From Paenibacillus sp. FSL M7-0420 (GTDB lineage Bacteria > Bacillota > Bacilli > Paenibacillales > Paenibacillaceae), in contig NZ_JBBOCJ010000001.1 in NCBI RefSeq assembly GCF_038002345.1, positions 4,092,001 through 4,156,000 on the forward strand: 64,000 bases of DNA, read 5' to 3'. Every line of letters begins with the position of its first letter. The first letter of the stretch is position 1. The notes under the pieces are model-generated. The model was not told where the DNA came from. It worked only from the letters and a program-made list of their open reading frames with translations, and did no database searches. The position numbers and the translations under genes are program-made. Positions 8,739 to 18,657 of the stretch are shown one piece after another.

Positions 8739-9725
8739 TCACTCAACTTCCGCAGTCACGATACGCTCAGGAGAGAGCGTCTGACTGACGGTTCCCAGCT
8801 GCAGGCCCTTGGCTCTGATCCCCCGGATCATCCCTCTCAGCGCTTGCGAGGAGGATGCCGTCGGATGCATCAGGATCAAAGTTCCCGGCTCTACCCGGCT
8901 GCTGATCTTGGCAACAACTGATTCGGGGGACGGATTGCGCCAATCGACCGTATCCAGCGTCCACAGCACCGTCTTCAGTCCCAGTGAGGCGGCGATCTCC
9001 ACCGTCTGCTGGTTAAAGTCGCCTGACGGCGGAGCAAACCACTTGTTCGTCACACCCAGGCTTTCCTTCAGCAGCTTCTGCGTCTTCTCAATCTCGGCAG
9101 TAGCACGTGTCCGGCTTAGAATACTCATCTTAGGATGCGTATACGCATGGTTCTCCACCTCATGCCCGCGCTTCAGCATCTCTGCTGCAAGCTCCTTGTT
9201 GCGGCTTAACCAGCTTCCGTCCAGAAAAAAGGTAACCTCCACCTTCTCTGCATCCAGAATGTCCAGCATCGGACGGATATACTCATTCCCCCAGGCCACA
9301 TTAATCATCAGCGAGGCCATCGGCTTCGCCGGATTCCCCCGGTAAATCGGCTGCGCTCCCAGATCATCCAGTGATACCTTAGGCTTAATCTGGCGGTACA
9401 ACAGCTTAAGGCCTGCTTCGGGTCCCCGCAGCAGCGCGCTCCGGTAGGTTGCCTCTACATCGACCTCCAGCCCGTTATACCCTGGTATGGCTTTCCATAC
9501 CCGGTCAACTACAGCATTCACCGGCTGCGCATTCAGCGCCTCGGCCCGGCGGGTAATCTGCGCCCGCAGATCATCCTCCGCCTGATTCAGAGCATAGCTC
9601 ATCACCGCTGCATCCGCCTGAGGCTTAAGCCCGGCAATCATCTCTTTCACGGGTCCGTTCGTACTACCGATTCCGATTACTACTGCGATGCAAGCCAGCA
9701 CAAGCGCCGCCTTGTCCGTCTTCAT
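8739..9725 (-). CDS. ylxY: Polysaccharide deacetylase-like protein YlxY
   Basis: NodB-homology protein of 328 residues with an N-terminal signal anchor (residues about 5-25, AALVLACIAVVIGIG) and a C-terminal deacetylase domain (from about 175). Motifs seen are NVAWGNEYIRPML at motif-1 position, ENHAYTHPKMSIL, WFAPPSGDFN, LWTLDTVDWRNP and TLILMHPT. Motif 1 lacks the usual TFDDG aspartates, as in the sporulation YlxY/PdaB group, so activity is uncertain. The start is ATG at 9725 with GGGGAGG upstream. It sits between pnp and mlpA as in B. subtilis, where ylxY is linked to sporulation. Extracytoplasmic location is inferred from the anchor. Confidence 0.9.
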   Translation of the reverse strand: MKTDKAALVLACIAVVIGIGSTNGPVKEMIAGLKPQADAAVMSYALNQAEDDLRAQITRRAEALNAQPVNAVVDRVWKAIPGYNGLEVDVEATYRSALLRGPEAGLKLLYRQIKPKVSLDDLGAQPIYRGNPAKPMASLMINVAWGNEYIRPMLDILDAEKVEVTFFLDGSWLSRNKELAAEMLKRGHEVENHAYTHPKMSILSRTRATAEIEKTQKLLKESLGVTNKWFAPPSGDFNQQTVEIAASLGLKTVLWTLDTVDWRNPSPESVVAKISSRVEPGTLILMHPTASSSQALRGMIRGIRAKGLQLGTVSQTLSPERIVTAEVE

Positions 9726-9858
9726 GACGTTATACCTCCCCGGCACAAACGGTCTGTTCCGTCTCCGCACCAGGGTCAAGCCGTGCGGGGACGCTTTGTC
9801 CCAGCCTATGTATGAAGGGTGAAAATTATGCATACTGCATAGTTGCCACCTTCAAGCG

Positions 9859-9891
9859 GGTAAGGTATAGCCGTCCTGTCAGGACCTTACC
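9859..9891 (-). repeat. Inverted repeat upstream of ylxY
   Basis: Perfect 8-bp arms GGTAAGGT (9859-9866) and ACCTTACC (9884-9891) enclose a smaller CCTG/CAGG stem (9875-9883). It lies between the pnp terminator and the ylxY start and has no T run, so it is not a simple terminator. It could be an operator or a leader hairpin. Confidence 0.5.
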
Positions 9892-9909
9892 GTTTCCCCA
9901 TACTTGTCC

Positions 9910-9946
9910 AAAAAAAAGAGCCAGAACTGTACTGCTTCTGTCTCTT
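9910..9946 (-). terminator. Rho-independent terminator after pnp
   Basis: On the minus strand, AAGAG-A-CAGAA pairs with TTCTG-G-CTCTT across a short loop with one mismatch. Eight T residues follow. It lies about 45 nt after the pnp stop codon and separates pnp from ylxY. Confidence 0.85.
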
Positions 9947-9988
9947 CTTATCTATAGTCAGGATAGCGGTGAAGCGGCAGCGTAATGC

Positions 9989-12091
9989 TTACGCCTTCGC
10001 TCCGCTCTCTGAAGTCAGCACCGCTTTGCGCGACAGGTTGACGCGGCCCTGCTGGTCGATCTCCGTTACCTTCACGGTAATGGTGTCGCCAATCGCCACA
10101 ACATCTTCCACTTTGGCCACACGCTCAGTGGACAGCTGGGAAATATGCACAAGTCCGTCTTTGCCAGGGATCAATTCAACGAATGCGCCGAATTTCTCAA
10201 TGCGTCTAACCGTACCCACATAAATCTCACCAACCACTACTTCCTTCACAATTCCTTCGATGATGCCACGGGCCTTCTGGATCATAGCTTCGTCAGAAGA
10301 ACCGATAAATACGCGGCCATCCTGTTCGATGTCGATCTTCACGCCGGTTTCTTCAATGATCTTGTTGATGATTTTACCGCCGGCACCGATCACATCACGG
10401 ATTTTGTCCGGATTGATATTGATGATAATGATCTTCGGAGCATATTTAGACAGGCTAGATCTTGGAGCAGCAATCGCTTCATTCATTTTACCCAGAATGA
10501 ACATCCGGCCTTCTCTTGCCTGCTCAAGCGCCTCCTGCAGAATTTTGCGGTCGATGCCGTCGATTTTGATATCCATCTGAATCGCCGTTACGCCTTCTGC
10601 TGTACCTGCTACCTTGAAGTCCATATCGCCGAGGTGATCTTCCATGCCTTGAATATCGGTCAGGATGGACACATGCTCTCCGTCCTTGATCAGACCCATC
10701 GCTACACCGGCTACAGGCGCCTTGATAGGTACCCCTGCATCCATCATCGCCAGAATACTGGCACAGATGCTTGCCTGGGAGGTGGAGCCATTGGATTCAA
10801 TCGCTTCGGATACCAGACGGATGGTGTACGGGAATTCAGTCTCACTTGGAATCACCTTGGACAATGCGCGTTCACCGAGTGCCCCGTGGCCGATCTCGCG
10901 GCGTCCCGGTGCTCTTAGCGGACGGGCTTCCCCTACGCTGAACGGAGGGAAGTTGTAGTGGTGCATGAAGCGCTTGGTTTCAGCCGGATCAATACCATCC
11001 AGAATCTGCACATCGCCCAGTGCACCCAGTGTACATACGCTGAGAATCTGTGTCTGGCCGCGTGTGAACAGACCGGAACCGTGCGTACGCGGCAGCAGCG
11101 CTGTATCACATTCGATCGGACGGATCTCGTCCAGCTTACGTCCATCCGGACGAACCTTGTCATGCGTGATCAGTCGTCTGACTTCATCCTTCACGATATC
11201 ATGCAGGGCTTCCTTAACATCCTTAAGAAGCTCTGGGGTTTCTATGTATTTCTCTGCGAAATACGCCACCGCTTCGTTGTTCACCAGATCGATAACATCC
11301 TGACGGGCATGCTTCTCGGCAATTCTTACGGCTTCTACCAGACGGCTCTCAGCAAAAGCACGAACCTCTGTATTCACATCCGCATTAACCGCATGCAGCT
11401 TCACAGCCATCTTCTCTTTACCGGCAACGGCTACGAGCTGTTCAATCACAGCCACAATCTTGCGGACCTCGTCATGTCCGAACATGATCGCTTCAAGCAT
11501 CACTTCTTCAGTCACTTCATTGGCTTCCGCTTCTACCATCATGATGGCATCCTTCGTACCGGCCACAACCACATAAATATCGCTGATTGCCTGCTGGGCT
11601 TGATCAGGGTTGATGATGAATTCTCCGTTAATCCGGCCGACAGCCACGCCGCCGATGGGTCCGTTGAACGGCACATCGGAAATACTGAGCGCAGCGGAAG
11701 TACCGATCATGGCAGCAATATCAGGCGCACAGTCCTGATCCACACTCATTACCAGGTTCAAGACTTGAACGTCATTGCGGAATCCTTCCGGGAACAATGG
11801 ACGAATTGGACGGTCTGTCAGACGGCTGGACAGAATCGCTTTCTCGCTCGGACGTCCTTCACGTTTGATGAATCCGCCAGGAATTTTGCCTACTGCATAT
11901 AATCTTTCCTCATAATTCACTGTAAGCGGGAAAAAATCCAGATCTTTAGGCTCACTGGATGCTGTAACCGTACACAATACTGAAGTATCTCCATAACGCA
12001 CCATCACGGCTGCGTTCGCTTGTTTGGCCAGACGGCCTGTTTCCAGCACAAGGCGTCTTCCGCCCAGCTGCATTTCCACACGTTGTTCCAT
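9989..12091 (-). CDS. pnp: Polyribonucleotide nucleotidyltransferase (PNPase)
   Basis: Phosphorolytic 3'-5' exoribonuclease and degradosome component. The 700-residue product has two RNase PH domains (first about 1-210, second about 300-530, with [13 protein letters not shown] and [15 protein letters not shown]), followed by a KH domain ([23 protein letters not shown], about 555-610) and a C-terminal S1 domain ([21 protein letters not shown]). The start is ATG at 12091 with AAGGAGGGG 4 nt upstream, though the open frame runs on to 12196. The gene follows rpsO as in most bacteria. A strong stem-loop lies between them and may affect expression. Confidence 0.98.
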   Translation of the reverse strand: MEQRVEMQLGGRRLVLETGRLAKQANAAVMVRYGDTSVLCTVTASSEPKDLDFFPLTVNYEERLYAVGKIPGGFIKREGRPSEKAILSSRLTDRPIRPLFPEGFRNDVQVLNLVMSVDQDCAPDIAAMIGTSAALSISDVPFNGPIGGVAVGRINGEFIINPDQAQQAISDIYVVVAGTKDAIMMVEAEANEVTEEVMLEAIMFGHDEVRKIVAVIEQLVAVAGKEKMAVKLHAVNADVNTEVRAFAESRLVEAVRIAEKHARQDVIDLVNNEAVAYFAEKYIETPELLKDVKEALHDIVKDEVRRLITHDKVRPDGRKLDEIRPIECDTALLPRTHGSGLFTRGQTQILSVCTLGALGDVQILDGIDPAETKRFMHHYNFPPFSVGEARPLRAPGRREIGHGALGERALSKVIPSETEFPYTIRLVSEAIESNGSTSQASICASILAMMDAGVPIKAPVAGVAMGLIKDGEHVSILTDIQGMEDHLGDMDFKVAGTAEGVTAIQMDIKIDGIDRKILQEALEQAREGRMFILGKMNEAIAAPRSSLSKYAPKIIIININPDKIRDVIGAGGKIINKIIEETGVKIDIEQDGRVFIGSSDEAMIQKARGIIEGIVKEVVVGEIYVGTVRRIEKFGAFVELIPGKDGLVHISQLSTERVAKVEDVVAIGDTITVKVTEIDQQGRVNLSRKAVLTSESGAKA

Positions 12092-12138
12092 AAAACCCCT
12101 CCTTGAATGGTAATAATACGTTCCTGTATGTTCTACAA

Positions 12139-12183
12139 GCAAAAACGGCTTGTCCTCCGCAGAAGTGCTATAGCCGTTTTTGC
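12139..12183 (-). promoter_or_regulatory. 12-bp stem-loop in the pnp leader
   Basis: Perfect inverted arms GCAAAAACGGCT (12139-12150) and AGCCGTTTTTGC (12172-12183) enclose a 21-nt loop about 50 nt before the pnp start. It is positioned like the RNase III-processed hairpin of E. coli pnp. Its function here is not known. The T-rich 3' arm could also give partial termination. Confidence 0.6.
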
Positions 12184-12229
12184 GAATGCTATCCACTTGT
12201 CAACTGTAAAAGTTTACCCTAAATTTTCA

Positions 12230-12297
12230 AAAAGCAACCCGGCTGTCCCGCTGTCGCTCGTAAGAAGGACATACGGTATACAACCAGGCTGCTTTTG
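12230..12297 (-). terminator. Terminator or attenuator between rpsO and pnp
   Basis: Just past the rpsO stop, AAGCAGCCTGG pairs with CCGGGTTGCTT using two G-T pairs. The loop is long (about 45 nt). A T run follows on the minus strand. It could partially end rpsO transcripts before pnp. Confidence 0.5.
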
Positions 12298-12315
12298 GGC
12301 TTAACTTATGGAAAA

Positions 12316-12585
12316 TTAACGACGCAATCCCAGTTTTTCGATCAGGGCGCTGTAACGTCTGATGTCTTTGTTCTTCAAATACGCCAGCAGTTTACGACGT
12401 TGTCCAACCATCTTCAGCAGTCCGCGGCGGGAATGATGATCCTTCTTGTGCGTACGCAAGTGGTCAGTCAAATTAACGATGTTCTCCGTAAGGATAGCAA
12501 CTTGCACCTCAGGGGATCCAGTATCGGATTCATGAGTTTTGTGCTCGTCAATCAATTGGTGTTTACGTTCTTGAGTCAATGCCAT
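12316..12585 (-). CDS. rpsO: 30S ribosomal protein S15
   Basis: Primary 16S rRNA-binding protein of the small-subunit platform. The 89-residue product begins [14 protein letters not shown] and contains the family signature [32 protein letters not shown] and the C-terminal [10 protein letters not shown]. The start is ATG at 12585 behind a canonical GAAGGAGGTGAACAGG. A SigA-like promoter lies about 105 nt upstream and the leader contains a short hairpin, compatible with the known S15 autoregulation in bacilli. It precedes pnp. Confidence 0.98.
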   Translation of the reverse strand: MALTQERKHQLIDEHKTHESDTGSPEVQVAILTENIVNLTDHLRTHKKDHHSRRGLLKMVGQRRKLLAYLKNKDIRRYSALIEKLGLRR

Positions 12586-12688
12586 CCTGTTCACCTCCTT
12601 CATTATAATCGCCAGTAGCCTCGTCACCGTCGGTGAGAACAAGTAACCAAGCTAAGGTTCACATGCTGTCATTCCAGCAACGTTAATC

Positions 12689-12717
12689 AGTATAGCACCT
12701 TCACAGGCAAAAGTAAA
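12689..12717 (-). promoter_or_regulatory. SigA promoter of rpsO-pnp
   Basis: Minus-strand TTTACT (12717-12712) and TATACT (12694-12689) are 17 nt apart in the gap between ribF and rpsO. Predicted leader length is about 97 nt. It includes TCACCG/CGGTGA (12624-12636), a possible S15-responsive hairpin. Confidence 0.65.
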
Positions 12718-12734
12718 CGGCTTGTCCGGAAAGA

Positions 12735-13682
12735 TTAGGAATGATATCCCAGCATCCCTTTGGCCGTCTCAGCATCTGCGCCGATCTGTGCAATTAAGGC
12801 ATCGATGGACCCGAACTTCCGCTCAGAGCGGATATAAGAGACCAGCTCCACCTTAAGCTCCTGCCCATAAATATCTGAGGCAAAATCAAACAGGTGAACC
12901 TCAAAGCTCGGAGTGGTCACGCCTTCGTGAAATGTTGGCTTCACGCCGACATTCATCACCCCGTACAAGACCTCGTCCCGGTAAAAGACCTTGACGGCGT
13001 ATACGCCCTTGGCCGGAATCACATAGCGGTCTTCGAGCTGCAGGTTCGCGGTCGGAAAGCCGATGGTCCGGCCCCGCTTCTCCCCGTGACCGACGATACC
13101 GCGCAGGTGATAACAACGTCCAAACCAGGCATTGGCCTTACCCAGTTCCCCGCTCAGCAAGCTCTTGCGGATACCCGAGCTGCTGACCTTCTCTCCTTCA
13201 AGCAGGAACGGGGCGACCGTCTCTACCTTCATCGCACCCTGTCCCAGCTCCGAAAGCGTGTCCGCATCTCCCTCGCCCCTGTAGCCGAAGCGGAAGTCGA
13301 ACCCTACAACTGCAGTTATAATCTGCAGCGGAAGCAGCATTACAGAGACAAAATCCGCCGGACTCACCCGGGAGAGCTCTTCATTAAATTCAATGATATA
13401 TAAAAGCTCAACACCCATCCCGGCAAGCAGCTCCTGCTTATCCTTAGAAGGGGTCAAATATCCCTCATAATCCCCCTTGCCCATAACATCCTTGGGATGG
13501 GGGTAGAAGGTCATCACCGCAGCGGGTACACCTGCCTCGCGGGCAAGAGCAACGGCTGATGTGATGACACTGGCATGCCCGAGGTGCAGTCCATCGAACT
13601 GTCCCAGAGCAACTACTTGAGGCTGCGCGTACTGTGCTGCCGCCTCAGGCAGCATCGGATAGTTTAACGTTACGGTTCTCAC
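12735..13682 (-). CDS. ribF: Bifunctional riboflavin kinase / FAD synthetase
   Basis: Converts riboflavin to FMN and FMN to FAD. The 315-residue protein has an N-terminal nucleotidyltransferase domain with GQFDGLHLGH (about 28-37) and SGIRKSLLSG, and a C-terminal flavokinase domain with GRTIGFPTANL and the region around GVMNVGVKPTF. The start is GTG at 13682, 7 nt after AGGTGAG; an in-frame GTG four codons earlier has no spacing for a ribosome-binding site. It follows truB by about 36 nt and is the last gene before the rpsO promoter. Confidence 0.95.
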   Translation of the reverse strand: MRTVTLNYPMLPEAAAQYAQPQVVALGQFDGLHLGHASVITSAVALAREAGVPAAVMTFYPHPKDVMGKGDYEGYLTPSKDKQELLAGMGVELLYIIEFNEELSRVSPADFVSVMLLPLQIITAVVGFDFRFGYRGEGDADTLSELGQGAMKVETVAPFLLEGEKVSSSGIRKSLLSGELGKANAWFGRCYHLRGIVGHGEKRGRTIGFPTANLQLEDRYVIPAKGVYAVKVFYRDEVLYGVMNVGVKPTFHEGVTTPSFEVHLFDFASDIYGQELKVELVSYIRSERKFGSIDALIAQIGADAETAKGMLGYHS

Positions 13683-13718
13683 GCTGTTTCTCACCTACAT
13701 TCGCAAATAAATTAAAGT

Positions 13719-14633
13719 TTAGACCTGGGCAAAGACCTTGACAGGTGCAATAGCTCCGGTAGCCTCCAAAGCATAAATACCAAGGAACTCCCCTTGCTGA
13801 TCATAGAGACGGAAATCTCCGGCCTGCTTCACTTCCGGCATTACAAACCGGGCCGACAGACGCTGCCCCTGCAGGGCTGCTTTCTTCTTCTCTGCCGCAA
13901 CGGTATGTCTGGGCAAATGTGAAATCGCCTCGTCGGCAGCAATCAGATGCTCATCCAGTGTGCCGCCTTCCTTGTGCTGCGCAATTTGCTCCAGAGTCAG
14001 GCAATGACTGGCCGTGATCCCGGCCGACATCGTCCGCTCCAGCTTCACCATCACACCGGGAAGATCAAGCTTACGTCCGATATCTACACAGAGGGTGCGG
14101 ATATAGGTTCCCTTGGAGCATAACGCCCGGAAAGTGATCTCCGGATAATTGCCGTTCCAGACCATTTCCTGCATCTCAATCTCATAAATCTCCACTTCAC
14201 GGCTCTTGCGCTCTACGGTCTTGCCTTCCCGGGCCAGTTCGTACAGACGCTTGCCGTCCACCTTCACTGCGGAATACATCGGCGGCACCTGTGAGATCAC
14301 GCCCTGAAAGGAGTTCAGCACAGCCAGTACTTCGGCTTCTGTGATATGAACCTCCTCCACAGATTCCGTAATCGTGCCGGTCAGGTCCTCTGTATCGCTG
14401 GCCATTCCCAGCCGCAGTGTGGCAACATATTCCTTGGGCAGCTCCTGGATATACTCCACTACTCTAGTAGCCCGGCCCAGACAGAGCGGCAATACTCCGG
14501 TTACCTGAGGATCAAGTGTCCCGGTATGTCCAATCCGCTTCATGCCCAGAATGCGCCGCGCCTTGGCCACAACATCATGTGAAGTGAACCCTGCCGGCTT
14601 ATATACAGCCAGAACTCCTGTAAGCTCACTCAT
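13719..14633 (-). CDS. truB: tRNA pseudouridine(55) synthase
   Basis: Isomerises U55 in the T-loop of tRNAs. The 304-residue protein shows the TruB signature GHTGTLDPQVTGVLPLCLG with the catalytic aspartate at residue 41, plus YKPAGFTSHDVV at the N-terminus and GTYIRTLCVDIG in the middle. Its ATG overlaps the TGA of nrnA by 4 nt, so translation is coupled. It sits in the conserved infB-rbfA-nrnA-truB-ribF order. Confidence 0.97.
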   Translation of the reverse strand: MSELTGVLAVYKPAGFTSHDVVAKARRILGMKRIGHTGTLDPQVTGVLPLCLGRATRVVEYIQELPKEYVATLRLGMASDTEDLTGTITESVEEVHITEAEVLAVLNSFQGVISQVPPMYSAVKVDGKRLYELAREGKTVERKSREVEIYEIEMQEMVWNGNYPEITFRALCSKGTYIRTLCVDIGRKLDLPGVMVKLERTMSAGITASHCLTLEQIAQHKEGGTLDEHLIAADEAISHLPRHTVAAEKKKAALQGQRLSARFVMPEVKQAGDFRLYDQQGEFLGIYALEATGAIAPVKVFAQV

Positions 14634-15607
14634 AAATGACGTTTGACCTCCTCAAGCACCTGTGCCACAGCTTCTTCCAGACTTCCATTAATACGCGCGC
14701 CCGCTGCCCGGGTGTGTCCGCCGCCGCCGAAGGCTTGCGCAAGCAGCGCCACATCCACCTTACCTGCTGAACGCAGGCTGGCCTTCACCGCATGGTCATC
14801 AATGACCTTGAACAGAATGCCTACCTCTACCCCGCGGATATTCCGGGGATAGTTGACAATCCCTTCAAGATCCTCATTGGCCGCTCCAGAGTCCAGCATA
14901 TCCTGAGGTGTAACATACACCCAAGCTATATCTCCTTCAGGACTAAGCTGTAATGTGCTAAGTGCGCGGTTGAGTACCTTAACCTGGGGAAGCGTCATCT
15001 CTTCCAGCAGGGTCTCTGCCAGGTCCGGTCCATTCACGCCCAGTGCCAGCAGCTCGGATACCGCCGCCATCACTTTAGGAGAAGTATTGCTGTAACGGAA
15101 ACCGCCGGTATCCGTTAACAGCCCTGTATAAATGGCTGTGGCAATATCAATATCCCACTTGAGTTCAAAGGTCTTCAGCAGATCGAACAGAATCTCTGCT
15201 GTCGCTGCCGCATCCGGCTTGATGAGATTCACCGCGCCGTAGCCGTTGTTCGTTGGATGATGGTCTATATTCAAGATCAGGGCATCACTGGTGAAATGCT
15301 GCTGGGTCAGCCCTACACGCTGGAAATCAGCACAGTCCACACATATCACATGGCTGTACTGGCGGGGCAAAGAACCTTCAGACAGATTGACAATCTGATC
15401 GGCATGCCATAAGTATTCCATCCGCTGCGGAATCTGGCCTTCATTCAACATCAGATATTTTTTGCCCAGACATGAGAGAAGCCAGCCCACCGCGAGGGTG
15501 GAGCTGACTGCATCTCCGTCCGGCTGAACATGCGACACTACAAGATAATCGTCGTGTTCCAGCAGAAACTTACGCGTCTGCTGGAGACTTTGTTCATAGC
15601 TCTGCAT
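14630..15607 (-). CDS. nrnA: DHH-family oligoribonuclease / pAp phosphatase
   Basis: Degrades nanoRNA and 3'-phosphoadenosine-5'-phosphate. The 325-residue protein carries DHH motifs: VVSHVQPDGDAVSS (about 22-35), VDCADFQR, LNIDHHPTNNGYG and YTGLLTDTGGFRYSN. The C-terminal DHHA1 domain ends in FGGGGHTRAAG. AAAGGAG precedes the ATG at 15607. Its location between rbfA and truB is the usual YtqI/NrnA-like neighbourhood in Paenibacillus and clostridia. Confidence 0.93.
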   Translation of the reverse strand: MQSYEQSLQQTRKFLLEHDDYLVVSHVQPDGDAVSSTLAVGWLLSCLGKKYLMLNEGQIPQRMEYLWHADQIVNLSEGSLPRQYSHVICVDCADFQRVGLTQQHFTSDALILNIDHHPTNNGYGAVNLIKPDAAATAEILFDLLKTFELKWDIDIATAIYTGLLTDTGGFRYSNTSPKVMAAVSELLALGVNGPDLAETLLEEMTLPQVKVLNRALSTLQLSPEGDIAWVYVTPQDMLDSGAANEDLEGIVNYPRNIRGVEVGILFKVIDDHAVKASLRSAGKVDVALLAQAFGGGGHTRAAGARINGSLEEAVAQVLEEVKRHL

Positions 15608-15633
15608 TCGCCGTCTCCTTTATGTTCCGTAGC

Positions 15634-15981
15634 CTATTCGTTTTTGCCGATTTCGCCGAGCAGCTTCTCAATATGACTTCCGTAAGCAACGGATTCGTCA
15701 ATCTTGAAGATCAGCTCAGGTGTATGGCGCAGGCGGATCGCTTTGCCCAGCTCCGAGCGGAGAAAGCCATTGGCCTTCTCAATCGCTCTAAGCGAGTCTG
15801 ACTTCTGCTCCTCGTCCCCGAATACGCTCAGGTATACCTTGGCCTGTGACAGATCGTTCGTCACATCTACGCCAGTTACGGTTACGAACCCGACACGCGG
15901 GTCCTTCAGTCCGCTTTGGATGAGCTGGCTCAGCTCTTTCTTAATCTGCTCGCCAACCCGTCCGGCTCTGATTTTAGACAT
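15634..15981 (-). CDS. rbfA: Ribosome-binding factor A
   Basis: KH-fold protein that binds the 30S subunit and helps 16S rRNA maturation, important in the cold. The 115-residue product has the family pattern: [17 protein letters not shown] at the N-terminus, [29 protein letters not shown] and the C-terminal [21 protein letters not shown] precedes the ATG. It lies 18 nt after infB. Confidence 0.97.
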   Translation of the reverse strand: MSKIRAGRVGEQIKKELSQLIQSGLKDPRVGFVTVTGVDVTNDLSQAKVYLSVFGDEEQKSDSLRAIEKANGFLRSELGKAIRLRHTPELIFKIDESVAYGSHIEKLLGEIGKNE

Positions 15982-15999
15982 CTTCTTTCACCTCTTCGC

Positions 16000-18657
16000 T
16001 TAGCGCTCTACCGTTTCCATGATGAATGCTTCGATGATGTCGCCTTCGGCGAGATCATTATAGCGTTCCAAAGTTATGCCACATTCATAACCCTGTGCCA
16101 CTTCTTTTGCATCATCTTTGAAACGCTTCAAGGTGTCGATCTTGCCTGTGAAGACAACAATACCGCTGCGGATCAGGCGCATTTCAGCATTGCGGGTAAT
16201 TTTGCCGTCAGTAACCATACAGCCTGCGACACTGCCCACTTTGCTGATTTTGAATACGTTGCGCACTTCGGCATGGCCGATAACGTTCTCTTTATAGATA
16301 GGATCAAGCATGCCCTTCATGGCACTTTCAATCTCTTCAATGACGTTGTAGATGATGTTATGCAGACGCACATCCACCTTCTCCTGCTCAGCCGCAGCTT
16401 TCGTCTGGGCATCCGGACGAACGTTGAAGCCAATCACGATAGCATTGGAGGCTGCTGCCAGGGTAATATCGGATTCCGTGATCGCACCGGCACCGCTGTG
16501 AAGAATCTTCACGCGTACGCCTTCCACTTCGATCTTGGCCAAGGAGCCCTTCAGCGCCTCTACCGAACCCTGTACGTCACCCTTGATAATTACGTTGAGA
16601 TCCTTGATCTCGCCGTCCTTGATGTGCTTGAACAGATCATCCAGCGTAACGCGGGTGTTCGTGTTCAGCTCGGACTGGCGCTGCGTAGTAGAACGTCTGT
16701 CAGCGATCGCCCGTGCTTTGCGCTCATCTTCGAAGGCCATGAACGGATCGCCCGCCTGCGGCACTTCGGTCAGACCGGTAATTTCCACTGGAGTGGAAGG
16801 TCCCGCTTCCTTGATTTTGCGTCCCTTGTCATTCACCATGGCGCGTACGCGGCCGAAGCAGTTCCCTGCTACGAATGCGTCTCCGACCTTCAGTGTACCG
16901 TTCTGCACGAGAATACGGGCAACCGGTCCACGGTTCTTGTCAAGCTCAGCTTCTATAACAGTACCGCGTGCCCGTTTGTCCGGGTTCGCCTTGTACTCGT
17001 TCACTTCGGCAACGAGCAGAATCATTTCCAGCAGCTCTTCCAGGTTAATGCGCTGCTTAGCGGACAGGTTGACGAAGATTGTATCGCCGCCCCACTCTTC
17101 CGGCACCAGCTCATAGTTGGTAAGCTCCTGCTTCACCCGGTCAGGGTCTGCGCCCGGCTTATCAATCTTGTTAACTGCAACAATGATCGGAAGTCCGGCT
17201 GCCTTGGCGTGGTTAATCGCTTCTACGGTCTGAGGCATTACGCCGTCATCTGCCGCTACAACGATAATCGTCATATCTGTGACCTGGGCACCACGGGCAC
17301 GCATGGCGGTGAACGCTTCATGGCCCGGAGTATCGAGGAATGTGATTTTCTTATGATTAATCTCAGCCTGGTAGGCACCGATATGCTGCGTAATCCCGCC
17401 TGCTTCACCGCTTGAGACATTCGTGGAACGGATGGCATCAAGCAAGGTTGTTTTACCGTGGTCAACGTGACCCATGATCGTTACAACCGGCGGCCGTGTC
17501 ATCAGATCGTCTTCGGAATCGTTCTCTTCCACGGTCTCGAAGCTGTCTTCGTCAACCGGAATCTTCACTTCTACTTCTACGCCGAATTCGCCGGCCAGCA
17601 GCAGAATCGTATCGATATCAAGCTCCTGGTTGATGGTGGCCATAACCCCCATCGAGATCAGCTTCTTAATTACTTCCGAAGCATCCTTGTGAAGCAGCTT
17701 CGCGGTTTCACCCACGGTCATGCTGCCACGGACAATGATCTTCTTAGGTGTATTGTCAATCTTCTCACGATATACGGTCGGCTGGTTTCTGCCGCGGTTG
17801 TTCTTGCCGCCACGGCCGCGATAGTTGCCGCCCTTGTTGTCGTCGTAACGTTTCTGGCCGCTGTTATTGCCGCCAGGTCTGCCGCCAGTGGTATTCTTCT
17901 TAGGGCCGTCGTTGCGAGAGAAACCTCCGCCTGCATTGCCTTGACCTTGCGGACGGTCACCTGTACGTGGTGCGCCGCCTTGTCCTTGCGGACGGCTGCC
18001 AGTCGAGCTGCCTTGTGGGCGGCTTCCGCTAGTTGAGCTGCCTTGTGGACGGCTTCCGCCAGTCGAGCTGCCTTGCGGACGGCTGCCAGTGGTGGAGCTG
18101 CCCTGTGGGCGGCTTCCGCCAGTAGAGCTGCCTTGCGGGCGGCTGCCAGTGGAGCTGCCTTGCGGACGGCTGCCAGTGGAGCTGCCTTGCGGGCGGCTGC
18201 CAGCCGAACTGCTTTGTGGACGGCTGCTGCTTGAACTGCCCTGCGGGCGGGAATTCTGAGCGGAGCCTGATGTTTGTGTTCTGCGGGAATCTTGTCCGCT
18301 TTGGGGCCTTGGGGACGTCGTCGATTGGTTGTTGTTTTGGTTACTGTTCATACCTACCTGCTTTTCCGATTGAATTTTGTTGGTATTCTGAGCACTGCGT
18401 ACTTCGGCGGTTGCCGCACCGGTAGTAACTACCGGACGGCTGCTGGTGCCGTTGTCCCGCTTGGCTGCAGCGTTTGACTTGATGTCCTTGAAGAACTGTT
18501 CAACTTTGTTCACGGAGCCATTCTCCATGACACTCATATGATTATTCACCGGGACATCCAAACGCTTCAGAATGGTAATAATTTCTTTACTGCTCATGTT
18601 CAAAGACTTTGCGTATTCGTATACGCGCAGCTTATCCTTATTATCTTCTTTAGTCAA
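16000..18657 (-). CDS. infB: Translation initiation factor IF-2
   Basis: GTPase that delivers initiator tRNA to the 30S subunit. The 885-residue protein has an N-terminal IF2N domain ([24 protein letters not shown]), a long low-complexity linker, a second IF2N-like segment ([22 protein letters not shown]), then the G domain with GHVDHGKTT (near 395), DTPGHEAF and NKIDKP, followed by domains II-IV. TTG at 18657 is the start: GGAGG lies 8 nt upstream and ylxQ ends at 18650, overlapping by 8 nt. The linker contains ten SRPQ-containing repeats, which are unusual in number. Confidence 0.97.
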   Translation of the reverse strand: MTKEDNKDKLRVYEYAKSLNMSSKEIITILKRLDVPVNNHMSVMENGSVNKVEQFFKDIKSNAAAKRDNGTSSRPVVTTGAATAEVRSAQNTNKIQSEKQVGMNSNQNNNQSTTSPRPQSGQDSRRTQTSGSAQNSRPQGSSSSSRPQSSSAGSRPQGSSTGSRPQGSSTGSRPQGSSTGGSRPQGSSTTGSRPQGSSTGGSRPQGSSTSGSRPQGSSTGSRPQGQGGAPRTGDRPQGQGNAGGGFSRNDGPKKNTTGGRPGGNNSGQKRYDDNKGGNYRGRGGKNNRGRNQPTVYREKIDNTPKKIIVRGSMTVGETAKLLHKDASEVIKKLISMGVMATINQELDIDTILLLAGEFGVEVEVKIPVDEDSFETVEENDSEDDLMTRPPVVTIMGHVDHGKTTLLDAIRSTNVSSGEAGGITQHIGAYQAEINHKKITFLDTPGHEAFTAMRARGAQVTDMTIIVVAADDGVMPQTVEAINHAKAAGLPIIVAVNKIDKPGADPDRVKQELTNYELVPEEWGGDTIFVNLSAKQRINLEELLEMILLVAEVNEYKANPDKRARGTVIEAELDKNRGPVARILVQNGTLKVGDAFVAGNCFGRVRAMVNDKGRKIKEAGPSTPVEITGLTEVPQAGDPFMAFEDERKARAIADRRSTTQRQSELNTNTRVTLDDLFKHIKDGEIKDLNVIIKGDVQGSVEALKGSLAKIEVEGVRVKILHSGAGAITESDITLAAASNAIVIGFNVRPDAQTKAAAEQEKVDVRLHNIIYNVIEEIESAMKGMLDPIYKENVIGHAEVRNVFKISKVGSVAGCMVTDGKITRNAEMRLIRSGIVVFTGKIDTLKRFKDDAKEVAQGYECGITLERYNDLAEGDIIEAFIMETVER
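17985..18245 (-). repeat. Tandem repeats encoding SRPQGSSTG units in infB
   Basis: About 260 bp of imperfect 27- to 30-bp tandem repeats within infB encode ten SRPQ motifs, most as SRPQGSSTG with small insertions. The phase is a multiple of three throughout, so copy-number changes would leave the frame open. Such repeats expand and contract by slippage or recombination. Confidence 0.85.

Noticed and set aside
15916..17415. 499-codon plus-strand open frame
   Set aside because: Antisense shadow of infB; its amino acid composition is unlike a real protein and no start signal is present.
17985..18245. Tandem repeats as a CRISPR array
   Set aside because: No unique spacers; repeats are in frame inside infB and encode SRPQ motifs.
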